Below are positions 17,833 to 25,802 of a stretch of 64,000 nucleotides of DNA, piece by piece. The notes beneath the pieces are model-generated. The model searched no databases. It was given only the letters and a program-made list of their open reading frames with translations, and was not told the origin of the DNA. The first letter of the stretch is position 1, and each line of letters starts with the position of its first letter. The DNA lies in the NCBI GenBank assembly GCA_035527715.1, contig DATKZY010000176.1, positions 1-64,000 of the forward strand, written 5' to 3'. The stretch comes from DSUN01 sp035527715. GTDB lineage: Bacteria > Planctomycetota > PUPC01 > DSUN01. The position numbers were made by a program, and so were the translations under genes.

Positions 17833-20800
17833 TTACTTCTTGCCGAGGCAGAGCAGCTCGCCCTGTTGGGTCGAGAGGAAGAGCTTGCCGTAGGCGGCGG
17901 CGAGGCCGTCCCAAACGGGGGCCGGGAGGTCGCGTTCGGCGAGCTTCGTGCCGTCGGCGACGGCGTAGGCGAACAGGCGGCCCGCCTTGCCCGCGACGAA
18001 CACGGCGTCGCCCGCGAGCGCCATCGCGGCGATGCCCTGCGCGCCCGGGGGGGTGGGGAAGGCGTCCGCCGTCCATCTCGCGCCGCGGGCGAGTCGCTCG
18101 TTGCGGTTGTGGTCGCCTTTGTCCTCTTTCCTCCGGGCGACCTGGCCGTGCGAGTACCAGAGGTCGTTGAATTCGTCCAGGGTCTCGGGCGAGAAGTCGC
18201 GGCGGAAGAGCTGTCGCAGATCCTCGCTACTGCCGACGAGCACCCCGTCGCGGAAGACGGCCAGCGGCCGGGGCGCGGCGTGGACGACGTCCGGCCGCCA
18301 GCCGTAGTCCATCCGCGGGCCGTAGCTCCACACGCCGCGCGGGACCATGACGCCTCCGCCGCCGGCGCGCGCGCAGGCGAAGCCGCTCTTGGGCACCACC
18401 GTCATCTCGCCCGTCCTGGGCGCGAAGCGCCAGCGCGACAGCGTGACGAAGGCGGCGCCTGCCGGTGGCGCGCCGCCTGCTTGCGCCGGGGTGGGCCGCT
18501 CCGCCTCGGCGACGAGGAGGTCTATGGGGTCGAACTCGAGGCCCAGTCCGTTGTAGAAGCCGGTCATCGGCAGGGTGTTCAGGCGCTTCACCCACAGCAC
18601 CGCGCCCGTTAGCGGCTCGACGGCGAAGACGAGGATGCCGCCATCGGCCAGCGGATGCCGCCCCGCGGCGAAGTAGGCCACACCATTGGCCACAAGCACG
18701 CTTCCCGGCACCGGCCAGGGCGACTCGAGCTGGCCGAAGGCCACGATCCGCTCCTCGTGGGGCGCGGCGCGGAGGCGCCAGACGAGTTGGCCGTCGGCGG
18801 CCCGAAGGCAGTAGACCCAGCCGCTGCGGGTCCCGAAGAGGCACAGGCCGTTGAACAGGGTCGGCGCCGTGTCCACGCGGCCGTTGGCCGTGAAGTCCCA
18901 GCGCCGCTCGCCCGTCTGCGCATCGAGGGCGAGCACCCGGTGGGTGTCGGGCCGGGCAACGACGACCAGGCCGCCTGCCGCCACTGGCTGGGTGAGCGGG
19001 CCGCGGGAGGTGAGGTTGTCGTGCCAGTCCTGGGCGAGCAACCCCTGGGGCCAGCCGCCGATCTTCGCGGTCCAGAGCACCTCCAGCTCGGGCGGCACGG
19101 CGCTGGGCGTGCTGCCGCTGCGCCAGCAGTCGGCCCGGTAGCAGGGCCATTCGCTCGCATCTCCGATTTGCGATTTGCGATTTGCGATTTCAGAATAGGC
19201 AGGGCCTTTCTCGAGCAACGGAGCCGCGGGCTCGCCCGTCGTGGCCTCGGCAGAGCCGCCGGCCGGTGCGAGGGCGGCATAGCCCCGGAGCATGGGCCAG
19301 CACGCGCAGTGCTTGGGCGACACGTAGAGCAGGCCGTTGGCCGGCATGAACCCCGCCTCGCGGCTACAGTTGCCCTTGGTGATGCGGTTGGCTACCAGCT
19401 TGCCCGTCGCCACGTCCGCGAAGCTCATCTCGCCCGAGATGAGGAACCGCGGGGTGCCGACGGGCGGGAAGCAGTGGCCGCCGGTCGCAGTGGCCGTCCT
19501 GGCCACCGAGCCGTCCTTCGGGCTGAGGCCCTCCCACCTGTTCTTCAGCAGCACCCACACCAGCCCCGCGGTCTGGATGGCGCGGGCCTGGGTGTAGTGG
19601 CTCATCCCCGGCTCGTAGATGCGTTCCCAGAGGAGGCCGCCGTCGCGCGCGGAGAGCACGTGGATGCTGTTGCCGGGCTTGTCGTCCTTGAAGGTCGAGA
19701 CCTCGCAGACCAGGACATCGTTGCCGTGCGAGAGGCGGCGGGCGCGCGGGAGCCAGGGGTAGTCGTCCTTGCGCCAGCGGTCGCGCCCCGTGCCGCGGTC
19801 GAGGCACACGAGCGAGCGCTTCTCGCCCGCCTTCACGTCGCCCTCGAGGAGGAACACGCCGCCGTCGCCCGTCACCAGCCCGCCTATCTCCTTGCCGGTC
19901 GCCGTCCAGAGGAGCTTGCCGTCGGTGGCGTCGAGCGCCCGGAGCGACGTCTTCGCTATGGCGTAGAGAACGCCGCGGTCGTGGAGAATCTCGGCAGGCA
20001 TCCCCGCCTCGGGGTAGGCCCGCAGCGTCGTGCCCGACGCGGGGTCGAGGGCGACGACCTGCTTGTCGGTGAAGGCGAAGATGCGGTCGTGGGCGACGAC
20101 GGGCACCACGCTCCCCGTTGGCCCCGACGAGGGGAAGCCGAACCGCAGGGGGGCGGGGTGGAGCGGCTGGCTCCAGAGGCGCAGGCTGTTGAAGGCGTCG
20201 CGCACGATGAGCCCGCCGTGGTAGAGGCGGCCGCCGGCGGTGGCCATGTTGCTCGCCTCGTGCCACGGCCCGGTGACCCAGCGGATGCGGCGGGGCGGGC
20301 CGACGAGCGCGTCGCGCGACGCGGCGTTGCCGTCGGGGCCGTGGCGCGGGAGGGGCCACTCGTCCATCTCGTCGGGCCAGGGTTTCTGGATGCGCGCCCA
20401 CACGCCCTGCCGCTCGATGACTTCGACGCCCTCGATGCCCGAAGCCGTCAGCAGCCTGCGGAAGGCGTCCTTCGGCACGCGCACCCCGTGCCGGGCGGCC
20501 CGGTCGCTCTGGCCCACGTAGGCCACGCCGTTCGGGCGCAGCACGCGCAGAATCTCCTTGAGCGGCGGGCCCTCGCCCTCGGGCATGGCGTCCATCACGA
20601 TCAGATTCACCAGGTTCTCGGTGTAGGGAAGGGGGCTCAGCGGCCGCTCCTCGGCCCACGCCAGCCCGTAGAGGCCGCGGGCGTGGAGCAGCGCTTGCGT
20701 CTTCTGGACGGCTCCCGCGTCGGGGTCTATCGCGTGGACGAGGAACTTGCCGGTCGCGGCCAACTCGGCCGTGAGCGCGCCGTCGCCGCAGCCGAGGTGG

Positions 20801-20943
20801 ACGCACAGGCCCCCGGCCACTCCCGCCGAGCGGAGGATCTCCTCCGCCAACGCCTTCGCGTCGTCTCCCTCCGCCGCCAGGCCCTGCGCCGCGAGCGCGA
20901 GGGTGCCGAGCCACGCCATCACCCGTCTGGACCGGTTGTGCAT
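17833..20943 (-). CDS. Secreted methyltransferase-like - PQQ beta-propeller fusion
   Basis: 1036 residues. ATG 20943 overlaps the upstream stop by one base (TGATG) and has AGGGG 7 nt before it. Signal peptide about 1-24. Residues about 35-175 are a class I SAM-methyltransferase fold with VHLGCGDGALTAEL (motif I), AIDPD, NLIVMDAM and ILRVLRPNGVAYVG. The rest is a PQQ/BamB-like propeller (VALDPASGTTLRA, LRALDATDGKLLW, LALDAQTGERRWDF). SAM is not normally present outside the cytoplasm, so the first domain may be exported but inactive, or may bind another ligand. A repeat-derived stretch SEIANRKSQIGDAS interrupts the propeller. It is paralogous in plan to the 1619-aa protein upstream. Confidence 0.85.
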   Translation of the reverse strand: MHNRSRRVMAWLGTLALAAQGLAAEGDDAKALAEEILRSAGVAGGLCVHLGCGDGALTAELAATGKFLVHAIDPDAGAVQKTQALLHARGLYGLAWAEERPLSPLPYTENLVNLIVMDAMPEGEGPPLKEILRVLRPNGVAYVGQSDRAARHGVRVPKDAFRRLLTASGIEGVEVIERQGVWARIQKPWPDEMDEWPLPRHGPDGNAASRDALVGPPRRIRWVTGPWHEASNMATAGGRLYHGGLIVRDAFNSLRLWSQPLHPAPLRFGFPSSGPTGSVVPVVAHDRIFAFTDKQVVALDPASGTTLRAYPEAGMPAEILHDRGVLYAIAKTSLRALDATDGKLLWTATGKEIGGLVTGDGGVFLLEGDVKAGEKRSLVCLDRGTGRDRWRKDDYPWLPRARRLSHGNDVLVCEVSTFKDDKPGNSIHVLSARDGGLLWERIYEPGMSHYTQARAIQTAGLVWVLLKNRWEGLSPKDGSVARTATATGGHCFPPVGTPRFLISGEMSFADVATGKLVANRITKGNCSREAGFMPANGLLYVSPKHCACWPMLRGYAALAPAGGSAEATTGEPAAPLLEKGPAYSEIANRKSQIGDASEWPCYRADCWRSGSTPSAVPPELEVLWTAKIGGWPQGLLAQDWHDNLTSRGPLTQPVAAGGLVVVARPDTHRVLALDAQTGERRWDFTANGRVDTAPTLFNGLCLFGTRSGWVYCLRAADGQLVWRLRAAPHEERIVAFGQLESPWPVPGSVLVANGVAYFAAGRHPLADGGILVFAVEPLTGAVLWVKRLNTLPMTGFYNGLGLEFDPIDLLVAEAERPTPAQAGGAPPAGAAFVTLSRWRFAPRTGEMTVVPKSGFACARAGGGGVMVPRGVWSYGPRMDYGWRPDVVHAAPRPLAVFRDGVLVGSSEDLRQLFRRDFSPETLDEFNDLWYSHGQVARRKEDKGDHNRNERLARGARWTADAFPTPPGAQGIAAMALAGDAVFVAGKAGRLFAYAVADGTKLAERDLPAPVWDGLAAAYGKLFLSTQQGELLCLGKK
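19164..19196 (-). repeat. ATTGCGGA-family repeat inside the PQQ gene
   Basis: Four ATTTGCG-like units in tandem encode SEIANRKSQIG on the minus strand. The run is a multiple of three, so the frame is kept. Confidence 0.7.
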
Positions 20944-23900
20944 CACAGTTCCCCTGGCGCCTTTTCGTACTCGACGACCAGCTCGGCCGGCTTGCCGCCC
21001 TCGCGGCTGATGTAGTCCACGCCGTCGCAGTTCACGGGGTCCAAGGCGAAGCTCAGCTCTGTCAGGCCGTCAAGCGACAGCGTGAGGGGCACGACGACGA
21101 CCTCGTCCTCACCGACCGCCCCGATCTTTCCGACGGTCTTGCCGGGCTTCGGCCGGTTCTCGTAGGTGATCTCGCGCTCCTTCCACGGCGCGGCCACGAG
21201 GCACACGTTGCCCGAGGCGCCCGTGGGGTTGCCGGCGTTGAAGATGCGCAGAACGGCTGAGATGGGCTTGCCGGGCACGTTGAGGCGGAACTTCAGGTAG
21301 GCGATGGCGTGGTCGTGGTCGCCCACCGCGGCGTCGCCGCCGTCCACCAGCAGCGCCTTGGCGGCTCCGTAGTTGTTCGCAGCCGAGCCCTTGGTCACGT
21401 GCGCGTCCTCGATCGCTTTCGCCACGAGGCGCGCTCGGGGGCCGAGGTGCTCGATCTCGGCGCGGCCCTCCCATTCGGCCTCGCCGTCCCGCCGCACGAG
21501 CTTGACGGCGACGGGGCGCTTGCCCCCCGGCACGCCCTTCGCCACGGCGGCCTTCACGGCGAGCGTCGCCCTCTCGCCCGTCGCGAGCTTCACGGGCGAC
21601 TCCGCAGGGGTCACGGTGAAGCCTTCGGGGGGCTCGAAGCGCAGCGTGCCCACGAACTCCGTGTCCTTGTAGTTGGCGAGGCGCACCTCGCCCTCGCGCT
21701 CGGGGTCGGCGTCGCTGAGGACGAACGAGGGCAGGGCGACGCCGATGCTCAGCACGGCCTCGCGGAGGATCTCGATGCCCTGGAGGACCGGCAACTCGTC
21801 CTTCGTCGGCTTCTTGGCCTTCGGGACGAACTCGATCTTGAGCTTGTCCTTCACCTCGATTCCCTGGAACTCCTTCACGAGCGCCCGGTTGGGGCCGCCC
21901 GCCTCCTTGACGACGTCGAGGCCGGCGAGCACCAGCTTGTCCTGGAGCTTCACGTCGAACACGCGGGTGCCGGGCTTCACGTTATCCAGCTCGGCGAAGG
22001 CCAGGCGCACGGTGTAGCGGGCCGCCCCATCGCCCGGCTGGACGAGTGGCAGGACGACCTGCCTCGCCCCGCGCGCGCCCGAGCGGAAGACCCACGGCCT
22101 GTCCGTCCCCTCCACCTTCACCCGTGCCGGGTCCGCCTCGAAGTACTCGCCGCCCGACAGGAGCGAGACCGAGGCGGGGAAGGGGGCGACGAGCGAGCCC
22201 CTGGGCCTGGGGAAGCCGAGCCAGAGGGTGCCGGCCGCATCCCGGCGGTCGCCGCCCGCGCCGAGGTTGATGCCCAGGGACTTCAGGGGCGTGAGGGGGC
22301 CGGCGACGCTGTAGAAGCCCCAGGCCCGGCTCTCGTCCCGGTGCTGGAAGACGACCGTGCACATGGTCGGGAAGGGGCACATGCAGCCCGAGCTCGCCTC
22401 GGGCGCCACGAGCAGCCCGTTGGCCGGGATCAGGTTGATCCAGCAGCCGGGGCGCTGCCCGCCGAAGTGCATGGTCCCGTGATCGCCCACCAGGTCGTAG
22501 TAGCCGAAGCAGTAGGAGCGGAAGAAAAGCGTGTGGGGCGAGGCCGACGGGCAGCCGCAGTGGTGGCCCGGCCGCGCCCACTGCCACGGCTCCTCCTGCC
22601 CCGTCAGCGGGTTCGCCTGCATCCGCTGCGCGCCGGTGCGCAGGTCGAACGCCCACGGCTCCGCGTGCAGCGTGTCGCCCACGATGAGCGGGCGCACGCG
22701 GTAGCCGATCTTCTTCGACCAGACCTCGACGCCGCTCTTCGCGTCCACGACCACGATCCGCCGCGAGGCGAACCGCCCCTCGAAGAACTGCTTCCAGTAA
22801 TGGCCGTCCGAGTAGACGCCGAAGAGCGCGAGCAGGCCCTTGCTGTACATGCTGCCCAGGGCGCACCAGTACTGCCCGCCGCCGCAGCCCGTGAGGTCCA
22901 TGGCCTTCTGCCAGATCGGCTTGCCTGTAGCCGCGTCGAGGGCGACGACGAGGCGCACCGTAGCGGCCTTCAGCTCGCGCTCGGCCTTGATGCGCTCCTC
23001 GCCCTTCAGGGCGGCGGCGGCGGCGAGCTGCTCCCTGAGCACCTCCTGCCGCTGCTCGGGGGTCACCGTGGTCTCGACGAACATCACCTGCCCATCCCCG
23101 ATGGAGATGGACGAGTGGGCGATGCTCTTCCCCTCGTGCACCCAGCGTGGCTTGCCGCTGGCCAGGTCGAGCGCGAAGAGGGCATCGCACATCATGCGGG
23201 CGGCGCCCCGCGAGCCGTAGAGCGTGTCGCCCACGACGGCCACGTAGCCCCACGTGCGCGGCTTTGCGTCGGGCTCTGTGGGCAGGGCATAGGTGAACTT
23301 CGTCTCGCCGGTCGCGGCGTCGAGGCGGAGGCACTTGTCGCCGATGGCGACGAACAGGCTGTCGGCGTTCGCCGCGAGGTTGCTGGCCTCGTGCGACGCG
23401 CCCATGCGCATCGCGCCCGGCACCTCGCGCCGCCAGAGCTTCAGCCCGTTGTACGCGTTGTAGGCCATCAGCACGTTGACGCCCTGGACGAAGAACCGCC
23501 CGTTGATCGAGAGCGGGGCCGCCGCGCGGGAATGCCGCTCGACCATGTCGCCCGGCCCGGGGTCGCCGAACCAGAGGACCCCGAGCGGGCACTTGACCAG
23601 TTGGTCGTCGCCGCACGTGGTGTTGCCCGGCTCCGCGTACTCGTGGGTCCAGCTCCCCGCGCCGGGGAGCGCGCCACGGGTGAGCTTGAGCCAGACGCCG
23701 CCCTCCTCGGTCACCTGGCCGCCCTCGGCGCCCGTCTTGGCGAGCCAGTCGCGGAGCGTGGCGGCCTCGAGCGGCTTCGCCTTGCCCTTCGCCTCGGCCG
23801 GCTGGCCGATGAGTATCGTGCCGCCGAGCGGCCGGAGCAGGCGGAACGCCTCCTTGGGGTCCGCGGGCAGCATCCCCCGCGTCAGCGCGCCCTCCGAGAC

Positions 23901-25802
23901 GATGAGGTCGGCGAAGTAGTCGGAGTACGGGAGCCGCCCGGGGTCCACCTGCTCCACGACCACGCGCGAGCCGTAGAGGCCGGCCTCGTCGAGCGCCTTG
24001 CGCGCGGCGGGCGAGCGGTCGGGGTTGAAGCAGGCGGCGTGGACCTGAAGCTCGGTGCGCTTCGCCAGCTCATAGGCGAGGCGCCCCGTGTCGTTGCCCA
24101 GCACCAGGCAGTAGCCGCGGGTGATGCCGGCCGTGCGCACGATGTGGTCGGCCGCGGCCTCGATGGCGGGCGTGAGGTCGCTGGAAGGAAAGGCCTTGGT
24201 CTCGGGCCGCACAACGCCCAGGGGCTTCGTGCCGGCCGGCCCGAAGCAGCAGATCGCCCCGGTGTCGGTGCTCACGTAGAGGCGGCCGTCGGCGATGGCC
24301 AGGCCCTTGGCCGTCCCGCCCACCTCGCCCGTCCAGAGCGTCTCGCCGCTCGCGGCGTCCAGGGCGACGACCTTGCCCTTGCCGCCCGCGACGAGGGCGC
24401 CGCCGGCGAGGGCGACGATCTCGGCGCAGCCCGACGGCACGCGCCAGCGGAAGCACTTCGCCAGCTCGGCGTCGGCGGCCTTGACCTTCTCGCGGAGCGC
24501 GACCACCTGCTCGGCGAGCTTCTCGGCCGCCTGCCGGGTGCCCGGCAGGGCCTTGGTGCCGGCCTCCAGCTTCTTGGCGAGCCCCGCGCGCTGCTCGTTG
24601 AGGACGGCCAGCTCCTTGTCGTCGGCCGCGACCTTCTTCGCGAGCTCGGCGATCTGCCGGTCGAGGGCCGCGAGATCCTCGGTGTCGTCCTGGATGCTCG
24701 CCTCGAGCCTTCGCACGCGCTGCCGCGACACGGTGAGGGGCCCGTTCAGGCGGTCCCTCTGAACGATGATGCCTTGCTGCTTGAGGCTGGCCTGGGGATA
24801 GGTGTCGCGGTCGAGGGCGATCATCTCGCGGCCCGTCGCCAGGTAATAGCCGTCGCGCGCCGCCACAAGCTGTCGCCCCCCGAACCACGCGGTCCGCCGG
24901 TGCGTCGGCTTCTGCGTGTAGCCCACCAATTGCTCCGTGCCGGTGTACACGCAGTCGTCGGCCAGGAGGGCGAAGGTGCCGCCCACGTCGTGGCCGAACG
25001 CGGGCTGCTGGAGCAGCTTGCCCGTCGCGCGGTCCACCGCCGCGGGCGACACGCGCCCGGTCGGCACGAAGAGCATCGTCTCCGACGCCAGCATCGGGCC
25101 CTGGGGCGAGAAGCGGCTCTGCGGCTGGGCCCCGCCCGCGCCGTTGCACCACAGCAGCTTCCCGTCGTCGGCGCCGACCGCATGCACGTACACGCCCTCG
25201 GCCGGGAACACGCCCGAGGCGAAGTAGGCCACCCCGTCGTCCACCAGCACGCCCGTGCGCACGGGCCACAGCGACACCATTCTCCCGCTGCCGAGCACCT
25301 TGCGGTCGTTGGGCGCGGCCAGGTACTTCCACACCAGCGCGCCGTCCCTCGCGGCGAGACAGTAGACGAAGCCGTCGTCGGACCCCACGTACACCCGCCG
25401 CCGCCACACCGTCGGCGGCAGACGCACGGGGCCGCCGGTGAAGAAGGCCCATCGCTCCTTGCCCGTCGCCGCGTCGAGAGCGTAGACCTTGCCGTCGGCC
25501 GACGAGCCGAAGTACAGCGTGTCGCCCTCGACCACGGCGTGGAACACGTCGTCGAAGTGCACGCGCCGCCCCTCGATGGCGCCGTAGAACCCGCCGACCG
25601 TGCGCGGATTCGGGTCGCCCCAGGCCGGCCTGGGCGCCTGGAGCGGCTGATAGGTCCAGCAGGCCGACAGCGGGAATCTGAGCCGCTCGCGCGTCACCGC
25701 GCTTCGCCCCGCGTCGTGCCGATACGTCGGCCAGTCCTCCGCGAACGCCGCGGCGCATGCCGCCACCAGCCCCACCCACACGACCCGCTGCCAAGCCTTC
25801 AT
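20943..25802 (-). CDS. Giant secreted PQQ propeller protein with methyltransferase-like, malectin and CBM96-like domains
   Basis: 1619 residues. ATG 25802 overlaps the upstream stop (ATGA) and follows AGGAGG, so longer starts are rejected. Signal peptide MKAWQRVVWVGLVAACAAAFA. The order of domains is: first PQQ/BamB-like propeller (VYALDAATGKERWAF, DDGFVYCL); a coiled coil around 400-480; further propeller blades; a methyltransferase-like domain (LVLGNDTGRLAYELA, poor motif I); a second propeller (LRLDAATGETKFTY, VVALDAATGKPIW); a malectin-like beta domain (KPGTRVFDVKLQDKLV); and a CBM96-like domain at the end (EDAHVTKGSAANNYGAAK, ITYENRPKPGK). Malectin and CBM96 bind carbohydrates. The whole suggests a periplasmic or surface carbohydrate-binding scaffold. 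The exact role is unknown. Confidence 0.85.
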   Translation of the reverse strand: MKAWQRVVWVGLVAACAAAFAEDWPTYRHDAGRSAVTRERLRFPLSACWTYQPLQAPRPAWGDPNPRTVGGFYGAIEGRRVHFDDVFHAVVEGDTLYFGSSADGKVYALDAATGKERWAFFTGGPVRLPPTVWRRRVYVGSDDGFVYCLAARDGALVWKYLAAPNDRKVLGSGRMVSLWPVRTGVLVDDGVAYFASGVFPAEGVYVHAVGADDGKLLWCNGAGGAQPQSRFSPQGPMLASETMLFVPTGRVSPAAVDRATGKLLQQPAFGHDVGGTFALLADDCVYTGTEQLVGYTQKPTHRRTAWFGGRQLVAARDGYYLATGREMIALDRDTYPQASLKQQGIIVQRDRLNGPLTVSRQRVRRLEASIQDDTEDLAALDRQIAELAKKVAADDKELAVLNEQRAGLAKKLEAGTKALPGTRQAAEKLAEQVVALREKVKAADAELAKCFRWRVPSGCAEIVALAGGALVAGGKGKVVALDAASGETLWTGEVGGTAKGLAIADGRLYVSTDTGAICCFGPAGTKPLGVVRPETKAFPSSDLTPAIEAAADHIVRTAGITRGYCLVLGNDTGRLAYELAKRTELQVHAACFNPDRSPAARKALDEAGLYGSRVVVEQVDPGRLPYSDYFADLIVSEGALTRGMLPADPKEAFRLLRPLGGTILIGQPAEAKGKAKPLEAATLRDWLAKTGAEGGQVTEEGGVWLKLTRGALPGAGSWTHEYAEPGNTTCGDDQLVKCPLGVLWFGDPGPGDMVERHSRAAAPLSINGRFFVQGVNVLMAYNAYNGLKLWRREVPGAMRMGASHEASNLAANADSLFVAIGDKCLRLDAATGETKFTYALPTEPDAKPRTWGYVAVVGDTLYGSRGAARMMCDALFALDLASGKPRWVHEGKSIAHSSISIGDGQVMFVETTVTPEQRQEVLREQLAAAAALKGEERIKAERELKAATVRLVVALDAATGKPIWQKAMDLTGCGGGQYWCALGSMYSKGLLALFGVYSDGHYWKQFFEGRFASRRIVVVDAKSGVEVWSKKIGYRVRPLIVGDTLHAEPWAFDLRTGAQRMQANPLTGQEEPWQWARPGHHCGCPSASPHTLFFRSYCFGYYDLVGDHGTMHFGGQRPGCWINLIPANGLLVAPEASSGCMCPFPTMCTVVFQHRDESRAWGFYSVAGPLTPLKSLGINLGAGGDRRDAAGTLWLGFPRPRGSLVAPFPASVSLLSGGEYFEADPARVKVEGTDRPWVFRSGARGARQVVLPLVQPGDGAARYTVRLAFAELDNVKPGTRVFDVKLQDKLVLAGLDVVKEAGGPNRALVKEFQGIEVKDKLKIEFVPKAKKPTKDELPVLQGIEILREAVLSIGVALPSFVLSDADPEREGEVRLANYKDTEFVGTLRFEPPEGFTVTPAESPVKLATGERATLAVKAAVAKGVPGGKRPVAVKLVRRDGEAEWEGRAEIEHLGPRARLVAKAIEDAHVTKGSAANNYGAAKALLVDGGDAAVGDHDHAIAYLKFRLNVPGKPISAVLRIFNAGNPTGASGNVCLVAAPWKEREITYENRPKPGKTVGKIGAVGEDEVVVVPLTLSLDGLTELSFALDPVNCDGVDYISREGGKPAELVVEYEKAPGEL

